Below the pieces are notes generated by a model that was not told where the DNA came from, did no database searches, and was given only the letters and a program-made list of their open reading frames with translations. DNA of 64,000 nt from Ornithinibacillus californiensis (lineage in GTDB: Bacteria; Bacillota; Bacilli; Bacillales; Amphibacillaceae). Positions 26,198-34,921 of the stretch are shown piece by piece. Each line of letters begins with the position of its first letter. Position 1 is the first letter of the stretch. The stretch covers positions 53,789 through 117,788 of the forward strand of contig NZ_LDUE01000035.1 of the NCBI RefSeq assembly GCF_001038485.1, written 5' to 3'. The position numbers and the translations under genes are program-made.

Positions 26198-26731
26198 TTA
26201 AATCGATAGAGGTATATCCATATACCTCTCATATTTCTGAGGCTCTACTTCTCGATAAATTCTAATAAAATCAACCTTAAAAGGGGGATATGGAGTAAGC
26301 TCTTCCTCCGCTAATTGGGCCATATCTATCAATTCTTGCTTGGTCATGCCATAGAATGTTTTTCCTAAAGACATGTGAGGAACAAAATCATCCAGTTCAA
26401 AATATTGCTTGATTAATTCGCTACTTGGATTGATTGTTTTTACTATCTTTTCATGTAGCACGCTTAATTGCTCCGCTACAATACTTAAATATAGTATGTT
26501 ATCAAAGAAAAACTTCGGCTTTCCTATGGTCATATCAAAAGTTGGAAATGACTCGCATACTTCTTTCACCTTAGTAATCCACTCTTCGTCAGGGGTTAAT
26601 CCACCCTGTGCTTTTAAGGTAATATGCGGTTCGACCGCTTCGTTTATCCGATGATTTTCCCAACTATTACGAAACGCCTCGACCTTGTTTTTATAGGGTT
26701 CTGGCGGAACTACTCCGATAAAGTATTGCAA
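26198..26731 (-). CDS. 2H phosphoesterase (2'-5' RNA ligase family)
   Basis: About 177 residues with the two HxT/S motifs that define the superfamily: HITL (His about 36) and HMSL (His about 119). These enzymes act on 2',3'-cyclic phosphates or related bonds in RNA or nucleotides. Start taken as TTG 26731, since AAGGGGGG is 6 bases upstream; a more distal ATG would put the binding site inside the coding region. Confidence 0.85.
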   Translation of the reverse strand: MQYFIGVVPPEPYKNKVEAFRNSWENHRINEAVEPHITLKAQGGLTPDEEWITKVKEVCESFPTFDMTIGKPKFFFDNILYLSIVAEQLSVLHEKIVKTINPSSELIKQYFELDDFVPHMSLGKTFYGMTKQELIDMAQLAEEELTPYPPFKVDFIRIYREVEPQKYERYMDIPLSI

Positions 26732-26819
26732 TAATATCCCCCCTTCATTCATTAGATTAATAGTCTATATCAGTGAATTAGATACTACCATATTGTTCCA
26801 GATACAAAAGCATAGTAAC

Positions 26820-27086
26820 CTAGTCCCTAAAATGTATTACAGTCTCCCAAGAATCATAAGCCTCAGAATCATTTAACTTCCTCCATACCTGACCATTATT
26901 CTTGTTATAGAGATATATCCATTCATCATTTACAACTAACTCATATTGCTCATTCACAGGTTGATGGACACTAATTGTACTTGGAAAAGTATCTCCGGAG
27001 TATGATATTGCGTTAGACAATATCCATACTGAAAAAAGCATACAAATTCCAAGAAAAGCTATTGCAGTAGATAGTAACTTCACCAT
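26820..27086 (-). CDS. small membrane-anchored hypothetical protein
   Basis: Eighty-eight residues: a hydrophobic N-terminus (about 5-27) and a short extracytoplasmic domain with several Trp and Tyr residues (DEWIYLYNKNNGQVWR). GGGGGAAAT binding site before ATG. Not recognised. Confidence 0.55.
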   Translation of the reverse strand: MVKLLSTAIAFLGICMLFSVWILSNAISYSGDTFPSTISVHQPVNEQYELVVNDEWIYLYNKNNGQVWRKLNDSEAYDSWETVIHFRD

Positions 27087-27128
27087 ATTTCCCCCATCTC
27101 TGGAAAACTATTATTCTTCTTTCAACTT

Positions 27129-27295
27129 TTAGAAAATCTCTTCTATCACTTTATCCGTTTCAGAACTATCACTATTAGCAACGAAAATAATAATGAATTC
27201 CTCTATTAACCTTTAGCAAATGATTGAGAAAGTGATAACACAAAAACAAATCCTAGTAAGAATCGAAACACCCTTTTGTACGACGTGGCTTTCAT
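27129..27295 (-). pseudogene. remnant of small secreted protein gene
   Basis: From ATG 27295 a 29-residue signal-like peptide ends at a stop. In a shifted frame a short acidic piece (FVANSDSSETDKVIEEIF) continues to 27129. It looks like a degraded gene; the evidence is thin. Confidence 0.25.
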
Positions 27296-27302
27296 ATCCT
27301 CT

Positions 27303-28280
27303 CTAAGGCAACCTATTCCCCCGCGAAGCAACATATAGCGCATACCATTCCTCACGTGTCATCAGATCCGCTTGGCGGACAGCATCTTGACAGTTAGCAA
27401 TTCTCTCTGGACTGGTTGTACCGATGGCAGGCTGTATCATCGCTGGATGACGCATTAACCATCCAAGCACAATTGCTTCAGTGGAAGTTTCTTTTTCCTT
27501 TGCTAATTTCTCCACCAGTTGTTTCGTAGCAAGATCCGCCTCGGATGGATTATCGATGGCGCGACCAGAATAGATGCCATTTGCCAACGGTCCCCATGCT
27601 TGAATTTGGACATCGGTTAAACGGGAAAATTCCATCGTCCCGTCTGGAAAATTAACACTCGTTCCTGCTTTTTGGTTTACTAGAACACCTTGCTCCAACC
27701 AATCGATTTGCTTTAAGCTCATGTTCAGTTGGTTCACAATCATCGGTTCCGAACAGTATGTATTCAATAATTGGATTTGAGCAGCACTCATATTGGAAAC
27801 CCCAAAGTGGCGAACTCTTCCTGACTCCTTCAACGTCTCAAATGCCTCGGCCACTTCTTCCGGTTCCATCAATGGGTCGGGGCGATGTAATAGGAGGATA
27901 TCTAGATAGTCTGTATTCAATCTACTCAAAATTCCATCCACGGAATCTAGGATATGCTCCTTTGAAAAGTCATAACGACCAGGATTCTTCTCATCCGCAA
28001 ACCGAATACCACATTTGGATTGCAGTATAATGTTTTCTCTCAGTTCTGGGCGCGCTTGTAGAATTTCGCCAAATACTTTTTCCGCTTTTCCCATTCTATA
28101 TATATCAGCATGGTCAAACATCGTAATTCCACTAGATAATGCGGCATCAATTGCTTTTTCTGCTTTTAGCACATCTTCTTTTGTATAAGGGTTTTGATCC
28201 CAGCCTCCGCCAAATCCCATGCAGCCTAACACCAGGCGACTTGTTGTGATTCCTCTTTTTTCTATTGGCATTACTTTCAT
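27303..28280 (-). CDS. aldo/keto reductase (YdhF-like)
   Basis: A 325-residue aldo/keto reductase. The catalytic tetrad is visible as Asp56, Tyr61 (FDHADIY), Lys89 (LQSKCG) and His132 (LLLHRPD), and the NADPH-binding end is present (IGTTSPERI). Closest in layout to YdhF/YqkF-type oxidoreductases. Physiological substrate unknown. Intact. Confidence 0.9.
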   Translation of the reverse strand: MKVMPIEKRGITTSRLVLGCMGFGGGWDQNPYTKEDVLKAEKAIDAALSSGITMFDHADIYRMGKAEKVFGEILQARPELRENIILQSKCGIRFADEKNPGRYDFSKEHILDSVDGILSRLNTDYLDILLLHRPDPLMEPEEVAEAFETLKESGRVRHFGVSNMSAAQIQLLNTYCSEPMIVNQLNMSLKQIDWLEQGVLVNQKAGTSVNFPDGTMEFSRLTDVQIQAWGPLANGIYSGRAIDNPSEADLATKQLVEKLAKEKETSTEAIVLGWLMRHPAMIQPAIGTTSPERIANCQDAVRQADLMTREEWYALYVASRGNRLP

Positions 28281-28298
28281 GTTTTTTCCTCCAAGCTT

Positions 28299-28691
28299 CT
28301 AATTTTGCTCCGTCTCTTTCACTAGATCATTAACTTCTTTTATTGCGTTATCGGTTAAAGAATATATCGTATGTGTATCTTTTGTATTCATAATCGTTCC
28401 AGACTTTTCATCAATCCAAAGGAAATAACTTTCTTCCCCAATTTCAATTCTAAATTCTGGGTTCGCCATATCGACAATGCCTGGTTGTTGTACCGCATGA
28501 TCGATTGCTTCTTTTATCATTTTTATCGTCTCTGTATCCTCGATAACTAGCTTATCCGAGCTACTTCCCAGTGGATAAATTATGACCTTGTCTATCTTTT
28601 CGTCTGTATTAGATTGATCCGCATTTTGCTGGCAACCAAATAACCCGATAGAAAGAACAAATAAAATTACAACCAAACCCATTTTCTTCAT
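28299..28691 (-). CDS. lipoprotein
   Basis: About 130 residues. MKKMGLVVILFVLSIGLFGC is a lipoprotein signal with the modified Cys at residue 20. ATG 28691 is 10 bases after AGGAGG. The acidic mature part (IEIGEESYFLWIDEKSGTIM) has no recognised family. It sits 18 bases before the aldo/keto reductase and could share a transcript with it. Confidence 0.75.
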   Translation of the reverse strand: MKKMGLVVILFVLSIGLFGCQQNADQSNTDEKIDKVIIYPLGSSSDKLVIEDTETIKMIKEAIDHAVQQPGIVDMANPEFRIEIGEESYFLWIDEKSGTIMNTKDTHTIYSLTDNAIKEVNDLVKETEQN

Positions 28692-28861
28692 AGAAATATT
28701 TCCTCCTGTAGGCACGTTTACTATTTAGACGAACTAATTCGTTTATGAGTTTCACTTACGTTTGTTTACCTATTAAAAAGAAAAAAGGCCATCTTTTGAT
28801 CACCTTTTCTATCGTGCCCTATAGTGGAAAAATACTTCGCTTCAAACACTCTGCTACTACA

Positions 28862-29053
28862 TTAAAAAATATAATAAGCAGGTATGAGTAAAGCTACTGC
28901 AAGACAAAGAATCGCTGCTAATTTAGATTGTTTCGCAATTCGTTCATCGTCTTTTTTTAAGTTCTCGAAAAATGTAAGTGTGAAATAAAAACAAAAAATA
29001 AGGAATACAACGGAAATAATCCCCATCCAACCCATTGATTCTATATTATTCAT
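28862..29053 (-). CDS. small membrane protein
   Basis: Sixty-three residues, two membrane helices (about 10-30 and 44-62) separated by a charged loop NLKKDDERIAKQSK. Not recognised. A weak GATC-type hairpin at about 28787-28808 may end its transcript. Confidence 0.5.
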   Translation of the reverse strand: MNNIESMGWMGIISVVFLIFCFYFTLTFFENLKKDDERIAKQSKLAAILCLAVALLIPAYYIF

Positions 29054-29089
29054 ACAATCCTCTCCTGCCTAGCTTTCTTAGTTGATTTG

Positions 29090-29281
29090 TTATTTGAGAT
29101 TTTTACTTCCTAAATAAATAGAAACTGCCCCAACTACTAAAGTGACGGCAATTAATGTGATAATAAAGGCCATCATACCTATATCGTAGTAATTCAAAGC
29201 CCCAACAAGTAACCACCCTAGTTCGAATACTAATACCAACATCCATAAGGAAAATAGCCCTTTAAATTGTTCTTTTGTCAT
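29090..29281 (-). CDS. small membrane protein
   Basis: Sixty-three residues, two helices (about 12-30, 36-57). It lies 36 bases upstream of the previous small membrane gene and the two may be one unit. Not recognised. Confidence 0.5.
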   Translation of the reverse strand: MTKEQFKGLFSLWMLVLVFELGWLLVGALNYYDIGMMAFIITLIAVTLVVGAVSIYLGSKNLK

Positions 29282-29356
29282 CTAATTCCCCTCCCTGTGT
29301 AATCTTCTTATATATCCATATCTCTCAGACTAAATCTGTGAGAATTCGGCTGAAGT

Positions 29357-29640
29357 GTCTGAGAGAGTGCTTCTCTCGGACAAAACCAGCAAAAATCCAC
29401 CTGTAATGTCTGAGAGAACGCTTCTCTCGGACAAATTCTGTAGAAATCCAGCTGAAGTGTCTGAGAGAGTGCTTCTCTCGGACAAAACCAGCAAAAATCC
29501 TTCTGTAATGTCTGAGAGAGCGCTTCTCTCGGACAAAAACGGTAGAATTTCTCCCGAGATGTCTGAGAGAGTGCTTCTCGCTTTCATAACCAGTAGAATT
29601 CCTGCCCAAAATGATTGTGAGAGCACTTCTCACGGACAAA
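29357..29640. repeat. 51-bp tandem repeat with palindromic core
   Basis: Units begin at 29357, 29408, 29459, 29510 and 29561, exactly 51 bases apart, with a degenerate sixth at about 29613. Each unit has a hairpin core, GTCTGAGAGA then a short loop then TCTCTCGGAC, plus a 25-base spacer. Spacers alternate between two types, giving a 102-base higher-order repeat. Because 51 is a multiple of three, long open frames exist on both strands, but I see no start region or binding site that makes them genes. Confidence 0.85.
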
Positions 29641-29661
29641 ACCTGTAGCCTATAAAACCAA

Positions 29662-30213
29662 CTATGCTAGCTTCTCTTTTCTTGTGAGAAAAACATAATA
29701 ATAGCTAATTAAAAATACAACTTCCAGTAATAATAAAGCACCCATTAAAGCACTTGATACCATTGGTAAAAAGCCAAAAATAGCACTTATACCCGCCAAG
29801 ATGAATAGCAATATCATCACATTTACAAGATTGTATAACAGCCTATTGCGCATTGTATCCGCTAAACTGTCCATCACCTGGGAAATAATAATAAATACCA
29901 TAAACATACCTGCAACAATGAACACTACTCCAACCAAAGCAATTGTGATCTCAAGAGTAGTTGACGTACCCATCATTAACGGCGAATTCCCCGTTATATT
30001 CAGTAAGAAAACAATTATACTGTGAGCGATCATCGCAATGACATAAGGTTTTACCTTTATTAGTTTTTGATTTCTCCGACCCAATTCGTTTATCCCAACA
30101 AGTATAGATATATATCCAATTATATTGGTTATGTAATAAGTCATGCCGATATCCCAAAAACTCAAATTTGTTTTGAAGAAAACAAAAATTAAACCCATGA
30201 AAATGTTAAACAT
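29662..30213 (-). CDS. polytopic membrane protein
   Basis: About 183 residues with six hydrophobic segments. Start at ATG 30213 behind GGAGGGGGGAG; the frame is open further upstream without a better start. No family recognised. It lies between the 51-bp repeat and a membrane-anchored coiled-coil gene and may be co-transcribed with the two genes upstream. Confidence 0.6.
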   Translation of the reverse strand: MFNIFMGLIFVFFKTNLSFWDIGMTYYITNIIGYISILVGINELGRRNQKLIKVKPYVIAMIAHSIIVFLLNITGNSPLMMGTSTTLEITIALVGVVFIVAGMFMVFIIISQVMDSLADTMRNRLLYNLVNVMILLFILAGISAIFGFLPMVSSALMGALLLLEVVFLISYYYVFLTRKEKLA

Positions 30214-30250
30214 TATTCTCCCCCCTCCAGTTATATCACTTGGTTTGGAG

Positions 30251-30946
30251 CTATCCCCCCAAGTTGCCATCAAAGCTTTCTTCCCAAAAAACTTCTCCAG
30301 ACTTATTCATTGCCTCTATCCTAATTTTATCTGGCTCTTCTAGGGTCGACTTTCTTTTATGCTCATAAATGACGTACCAGAAACTAATGTCATCTGCAAA
30401 ACTTACAATCTTTGCCTTATAAGATTTATCATTTACGTTTACGGTTATAGCATTAATTTCGCTCTCTTTGATTAGCCCCGAATAAAAACCGTCACTACCT
30501 GTATAATTGATACTCTCGTTATCTTGTAATCCATTAAAGTAATTATACAAGTCTTGTTCCTTTGAGCTTGTTATTAGTCTATATCCACCATCCGTTTCAT
30601 CTCTAATTAGCATAACAATCTCATCTTCCGTTACTTCCTTATACAGAAATTCCGAGCTATTATAATAATGATCGATGTTTGATTCTGAGCTAGCAATAAT
30701 CTTCTTTAACTCAAAAATATCCGATTCTAATGATTCAATTTCTTCCTGTAGTTTTCGGTTTTCACCTTCCAAATTCAGATAATCGATGAGGCTAACTTCA
30801 TCCGTTACTTTCGTTGTTTCTACAGGAATGACATCTTCTTTCCTCTCCTTCACATTAGTATCACTCATGGTAGGATTATAAAGAAGATAAATCAATACTA
30901 TAAATACGACTAAACCGATTGTCAGGATTGTATATTTTGCTTTCAT
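30251..30946 (-). CDS. membrane-anchored coiled-coil protein
   Basis: A 231-residue protein: membrane anchor (about 5-24), a coiled coil (about 52-85, NRKLQEEIESLESDIFELKK), then an extracytoplasmic domain. It overlaps the upstream gene by four bases, so the pair is coupled. Not recognised. Confidence 0.65.
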   Translation of the reverse strand: MKAKYTILTIGLVVFIVLIYLLYNPTMSDTNVKERKEDVIPVETTKVTDEVSLIDYLNLEGENRKLQEEIESLESDIFELKKIIASSESNIDHYYNSSEFLYKEVTEDEIVMLIRDETDGGYRLITSSKEQDLYNYFNGLQDNESINYTGSDGFYSGLIKESEINAITVNVNDKSYKAKIVSFADDISFWYVIYEHKRKSTLEEPDKIRIEAMNKSGEVFWEESFDGNLGG

Positions 30947-31323
30947 TTTTCCCCGGTCACTTTCTTAGTTTTTTTAACGTGTGCAAAAAACGCAGCGAAA
31001 AACTGTGGTACTAGATTTAATACACTAAGTACGATTATCAATTGCAAAGGATAGAATGGTTTAAAATATCCCTCATCCAAACCTTCTGTATTACCTAATT
31101 CTAGATAAACATAAATGGAAACTAGAGTGCTTAGAATGTTACCTATAATTAAAGGAATGAAACTACTAAAATACTGCCCAAAAAAGGCAAGAATAGCGGT
31201 TATAAGAACCATTATCAAATAGCCCACCAACGAACGATTTGTAAAGTCTTGATACAAAGAAAAATATGCAAATGGAATACTATAAAAAATAATAATTACA
31301 ATACCAATCCAAGGTTTTTTCAT
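30943..31323 (-). CDS. membrane protein
   Basis: A 126-residue protein with four membrane helices and a basic tail (HVKKTKKVTGEK). Four-base overlap with the coiled-coil gene suggests the two form one complex. Function unknown. Confidence 0.6.
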   Translation of the reverse strand: MKKPWIGIVIIIFYSIPFAYFSLYQDFTNRSLVGYLIMVLITAILAFFGQYFSSFIPLIIGNILSTLVSIYVYLELGNTEGLDEGYFKPFYPLQLIIVLSVLNLVPQFFAAFFAHVKKTKKVTGEK

Positions 31324-31373
31324 GGCGATCCCCCAACAATCTTTTACTACCTTGACGTGTCTTACCCGTTTGT

Positions 31374-31484
31374 TTAATTAGAACCCCTTAATTCCTCTAC
31401 TTCTTTTTCCAGCTTATTAATACGACTTTGCATTCTATATAAGACTGGCGTATAGCCGATAATAATTAGAATTGCCCAACCCAC
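31374..31484 (-). CDS. small membrane-anchored peptide (36 residues)
   Basis: GTG start at 31484 with AAGGAGAGG about six bases upstream. A hydrophobic N-terminus (WAILIIIGYTPVLY) is followed by a charged amphipathic helix (RINKLEKEVEELRG). A promoter-like 18-bp element lies about 100 bases upstream. It resembles the 47-residue peptide at 44521. Coding is supported by the binding site but not certain. Confidence 0.5.
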   Translation of the reverse strand: MGWAILIIIGYTPVLYRMQSRINKLEKEVEELRGSN

Positions 31485-31584
31485 TTATACCTCTCCTTCC
31501 CTATTAGCAAGACCGCACTTTCTTTTTAATAGAATTATAGGTTGCAACTAAACCGCTTTGCTACTTTACTACCTCTATATTTTA

Positions 31585-31602
31585 ATACTAACATAATATT
31601 CC
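31585..31602 (-). promoter_or_regulatory. dispersed 18-bp promoter/operator-like element, copy 3
   Basis: ATACTAACATAATATTCC, identical to copy 1. On the minus strand TTGGAA and AATATA are 17 bases apart, upstream of the 36-residue peptide gene. Confidence 0.5.
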
Positions 31603-31676
31603 AAATTTATTATACAGAACATTTACCATTCGTAATGAAAAATAGGCAGCTAAAAACACTTTCATGATGTTTTTAA

Positions 31677-31952
31677 CTACCTATTCTGCCTAAAATGCTT
31701 AAAATATTCAATATAACAAGTTGATCGGTCCTCCGAAAATGAATAATATACTATATATTTATCAACAAGTACTTTATAGCTTCCTTCCCATTCTGATTTT
31801 TCTACTTTCATACTTGTTCCAAGAATTGAAATCTTCTCATGGATTCTGCTTGCTAAAACCTTTTTATATTGTATAGTCTCTTCTAAAGTAAAATGTTTAC
31901 TACGAATATTATTAAATCCTTCTAAAGCTTGTTTGGTCCACTTTACTTGCAT
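31677..31952 (-). CDS. RelE/ParE-family toxin
   Basis: Ninety-one residues with the RelE/ParE pattern: VKWTKQALEGFNNI at the start, WEGSYKVLVDKYIVYYSF in the beta-sheet and a C-terminal HFRQNR. The family includes mRNA-cleaving and gyrase-poisoning toxins. It shares one base with the gene upstream, the usual antitoxin-first order. I cannot tell which biochemical type it is. Confidence 0.8.
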   Translation of the reverse strand: MQVKWTKQALEGFNNIRSKHFTLEETIQYKKVLASRIHEKISILGTSMKVEKSEWEGSYKVLVDKYIVYYSFSEDRSTCYIEYFKHFRQNR

Positions 31953-32203
31953 TATAACTCACCTTGATCAATCATCTCTAGAACTTCATCTGTAGAGTAT
32001 ACTTGATTGTTTAAAATGTCTTTTTTTGCTTGGTGCAATTTTTTCTCTAACCCAGGATCCGCTTCAACATCTTCTTTAACTGTAGTAATAGGAGACTCTA
32101 AGGAAATAACCTGATATCTTTTACCATCTAATTCAAAAGCCGCATCTCCATCTCGAATTATATCTTTAATGACTTCCGCTGCATAACCCTCTAGTTTTTT
32201 CAA
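31952..32203 (-). CDS. cognate antitoxin
   Basis: Eighty-three residues, acidic, TTG start behind GGAGGTG. The N-terminal part (GYAAEVIKDIIRDGDAAFEL) could dimerise or bind DNA and the C-terminal acidic helix (YSTDEVLEMIDQGEL) is a typical toxin-neutralising tail. Its assignment rests mainly on the adjacent RelE/ParE-like toxin. Confidence 0.7.
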   Translation of the reverse strand: MKKLEGYAAEVIKDIIRDGDAAFELDGKRYQVISLESPITTVKEDVEADPGLEKKLHQAKKDILNNQVYSTDEVLEMIDQGEL

Positions 32204-32314
32204 ACATTCACACCTCCACTTTAGTTATTAATCTCATTTTATACTATATCAATGTGCCCACCAACCATTTCATATATTTCTTTGATGTGTTATCTCTTAC
32301 TCTAGAAATACTCC

Positions 32315-32692
32315 TCACTCAGTTAAAACCAAAACCTCCTCATTTCCATCCCATTCTAACTCTATTACAATCTCTTCGCTCTTAAGCGCCACTCTGCAAT
32401 CGGAACAGATAGTTTCGATATACAAGGCATCCGTATCTATTATCTTTGTACCCTCCAATTTAATATTGTCTTTTTCAGCTACGATGCTATATGTAATTGG
32501 TACAGAAACCTCATCTTTACCTTTAGGAATTATTTCTATCAATCTAACGCTCTCATTATCATTTTCGGTGACTGTATAGCGTCCTAACCAATTTTCAGAT
32601 TCACCGCTTAATGCTTCATTTCCACAACCTGTTAATAAAAAAATCATGATAATTGCTGTAACCAAGCCAAAAACTTTTATGTGACTCTTCAT
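32315..32692 (-). CDS. lipoprotein, GESxNW family
   Basis: About 125 residues. Lipobox LLTGC (Cys about 23). After it comes SGESENWLGRYTV, and near the end VIELEWDGNEEV; the same two motifs occur in the lipoproteins at 33065 and 34538. TGGAGGT precedes ATG 32692. Probably a small beta-sandwich held at the outer face of the membrane; function unknown. Confidence 0.75.
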   Translation of the reverse strand: MKSHIKVFGLVTAIIMIFLLTGCGNEALSGESENWLGRYTVTENDNESVRLIEIIPKGKDEVSVPITYSIVAEKDNIKLEGTKIIDTDALYIETICSDCRVALKSEEIVIELEWDGNEEVLVLTE

Positions 32693-32730
32693 CGTTTTTA
32701 CCTCCAATGTTTTCCACTAAGCAGTTCTAA

Positions 32731-33030
32731 TTAGTGCATTAGTGACTCCAAAATAAAAGGCCCGATTATTAGTATGATGGAAATGGAAATTAGTGAAATG
32801 GAAATACTTTTCGGTAACTTCTTTCTACCTTTCCCCTTATACCAACCAGAGAATTGTAACTTGTTTCTATATAACACGAAGAGTAAAACTAATATTGCTA
32901 ATGCACCGAGCCACGAATAGGGTTCAGTTACGCCGTTAGATGTATACAAATTACCTATAATTGCCCAAGCTAAACCGCCAAGTAGTGCAAAAATAATTAT
33001 GATACGCAGTAGTTCTAATAGCGTCCTCAT
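32731..33030 (-). CDS. small membrane protein
   Basis: Ninety-nine residues with four hydrophobic segments and a basic loop KGKGRKKLPKS. It lies 38 bases before the lipoprotein gene. Not recognised. Confidence 0.55.
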   Translation of the reverse strand: MRTLLELLRIIIIFALLGGLAWAIIGNLYTSNGVTEPYSWLGALAILVLLFVLYRNKLQFSGWYKGKGRKKLPKSISISLISISIILIIGPFILESLMH

Positions 33031-33064
33031 TTTGATTACTCACCTCTTTTAATAAAGGCGTCTT

Positions 33065-33553
33065 TTAATGTAAGAAAGAACGCTCTTTATTTACCTTGTT
33101 GTATAAATCAATTTTCTCTTCAACTTTTTGGTTATTATTATCATTCCATTTAACAACCATATAGATTTCATCAACGTCATCCATTGTTATCGGAGCATTA
33201 TTTTCGTCCAAGTACGCTGGCCCTTCAATTCCTCCTGTTGATTTTTCTGTTAGAACTGTCCCTGGACCACTTTCTATATTGTGATTAACCACGGTATCTT
33301 TATTGTTAATAACAACATGGGTGATTACTTCAAACCAATCTGTCTTATAATTGTTTTCATTTTTAAATCTTAGTGTTCCGTTACCTGCTTTAAAATCCTC
33401 TTGAGTTAGAACAACTTCATAGTTTGTTAACTCCCAGCTATCACTTTCTCCCATCAGTGACAAGTAATAATTGTCTACACGTTCATTACAGCCTGAAAGA
33501 AATAATACGGTAAAAAATAAAGTAACCAAACTCAAATAGTTAAACTTCTTCAT
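33065..33553 (-). CDS. lipoprotein, GESxSW family
   Basis: A 162-residue lipoprotein (lipobox LSGC, Cys 22). MGESDSWELTNYEV and MVVKWNDNNNQKVEEKI correspond to the motifs shared with the lipoproteins at 32315 and 34538; this copy has an insert between them. Function unknown. Confidence 0.75.
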   Translation of the reverse strand: MKKFNYLSLVTLFFTVLFLSGCNERVDNYYLSLMGESDSWELTNYEVVLTQEDFKAGNGTLRFKNENNYKTDWFEVITHVVINNKDTVVNHNIESGPGTVLTEKSTGGIEGPAYLDENNAPITMDDVDEIYMVVKWNDNNNQKVEEKIDLYNKVNKERSFLH

Positions 33554-33583
33554 TGAAACTAAATCCCACCTTCAAATCTATTG

Positions 33584-33778
33584 TTAACGATAGAAAATTG
33601 CATATATGAAAAATCCAACCAGTAATAAAAGAATCAGTATCCCAGTACCCTTCCAACTAAGACCGCCAACTAAATCAGGTAATCCTCCACCGTGAACACC
33701 GCTAGCAGGATTTCCTTTTACCTCTTCTTGTCTCATTCTTTCTCTTTTCTCTTCAGGTCTTTCCTTGTTTTCACTCAT
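33584..33778 (-). CDS. DUF6366-like small membrane protein
   Basis: Sixty-four residues: charged N-terminus (PEEKRERMRQEEVKGNP), then LPDLVGGLSWKGTGILILL leading into one C-terminal membrane helix. This layout resembles the DUF6366 family of Bacillales. Function unknown. About 30 bases upstream of the next lipoprotein gene. Confidence 0.65.
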   Translation of the reverse strand: MSENKERPEEKRERMRQEEVKGNPASGVHGGGLPDLVGGLSWKGTGILILLLLVGFFIYAIFYR

Positions 33779-33805
33779 AATATCCCCTATTCCTCAGTGA
33801 CATAA

Positions 33806-34186
33806 CTATTCTCTAGATTTGATGACCAAATCTTCTCCGATACGTTTGGTAGCTTCATATATCACACCATCATCATAGCTAATGATATCAAAATAACCAT
33901 TGTAATAGGTCCATACGCCTGAATGGTTGGAATAGTTATCGATACTGTCCAACATCTCTTGAAATATCAAAAAAGCTTCTTCTTCCGTTAGTTGATTTTC
34001 CACCATCATTCTAAGTTTGATATCCTTCTCTCCATCAAATGCAGCCGCAACCGTCTCCGCACCTTCAAAACTTGCTCTCCATTGCTCCAGTGTCTTACTC
34101 ATATCGATATCAGACTGCTGGCTACAACCAGAGATTAAAATAAGTACTACGCTAACGCAAAAGAATAATATATTGGTTTGCTTCAT
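33806..34186 (-). CDS. lipoprotein
   Basis: About 126 residues; MKQTNILFFCVSVVLILISGC gives a lipobox with Cys 21. ATG 34186 follows AGGGGATAA. The mature part is acidic, with LTEEEAFLIFQEMLDSI and a Tyr-rich stretch (VWTYYNGYFDIISY). Not recognised and not of the GESxNW type. Confidence 0.7.
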   Translation of the reverse strand: MKQTNILFFCVSVVLILISGCSQQSDIDMSKTLEQWRASFEGAETVAAAFDGEKDIKLRMMVENQLTEEEAFLIFQEMLDSIDNYSNHSGVWTYYNGYFDIISYDDGVIYEATKRIGEDLVIKSRE

Positions 34187-34268
34187 ATTTATCCCCTGAC
34201 TTTTTCTGCCTTGTAATACCATTCCTTAGAATTACTGTTCAACTAAACGTACCCACTAGATTTCATGT

Positions 34269-34475
34269 TTAACCATAATAGCCAATTATATTTAAGAGGA
34301 AAACACCAATAATCGTAACAATAATCCCTGCCGCAAACACGATTCCAGTTGTTTTTGCTTCTTTTGTATCAAACCAGACGATAATAGTTATAATAACCGA
34401 GAATATCACCCCAAAAAGTATAGAGGCGAATGGATTTGTAGGTTGGATCCAATCATACCAATTTAAGAAGTCCAT
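34269..34475 (-). CDS. small membrane protein
   Basis: Sixty-eight residues, two membrane helices (about 15-35 and 44-65). Single gene with a GGAGGAATGATC binding site. Not recognised. Confidence 0.55.
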   Translation of the reverse strand: MDFLNWYDWIQPTNPFASILFGVIFSVIITIIVWFDTKEAKTTGIVFAAGIIVTIIGVFLLNIIGYYG

Positions 34476-34537
34476 TAGATCATTCCTCCATAACTAAAAC
34501 TAACAATCAATAGTAATAATGCATCTCCACTTACTAT

Positions 34538-34921
34538 CTAATTATTAACTAAAATAAAACTTTCCTTACTACCGTTCCATTCAACCGTCACTTCTATCTC
34601 AGCATTTTCAATTATCTTAGCATTCGTTGGATTTGCTTGTTTACTAGTTTGAATAAAGCCATTTTCATTCAACGTATCACCACTCCTACTAAACCCTCCT
34701 GCATTCGTGTCTACAGTGAAGGTAATTTCCCCAACAGAACTAACATCCTGTCCTTTATATTGTAATTTAAAGTCTTGGTCTTCAAAATCATTGCTGTGCT
34801 GTGTAACCTCTAATTCAGCTGACCAATTATCTGTCTCACCGCTAAAAGTAAACGTATTGGAACTGCAAGCTGAAAGCAATATCAATACTGACCCAAGTAA
34901 TATTGATAATTTCCTAAACAT
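34538..34921 (-). CDS. lipoprotein, GETxNW family
   Basis: A 127-residue lipoprotein, lipobox LLSAC (Cys 19). FSGETDNWSAELEV and VTVEWNGSKESF are the shared motifs of the three related lipoproteins in this array; the 32315 copy is closest in size. Function unknown. Confidence 0.75.
   Translation of the reverse strand: MFRKLSILLGSVLILLSACSSNTFTFSGETDNWSAELEVTQHSNDFEDQDFKLQYKGQDVSSVGEITFTVDTNAGGFSRSGDTLNENGFIQTSKQANPTNAKIIENAEIEVTVEWNGSKESFILVNN

Noticed and set aside
29357..29640. CRISPR array
   Set aside because: The spacers alternate between two similar sequences rather than being unique, the repeat is a palindrome-based 51-mer unit, and no cas gene is present.
29355..29648. Open frame of 97 codons on the plus strand made of 17-residue repeats beginning MSERVLLSDK
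   Set aside because: It arises because the 51-bp repeat length is a multiple of three; equally long frames exist on the minus strand in two phases. No binding site or non-repetitive start region supports translation.
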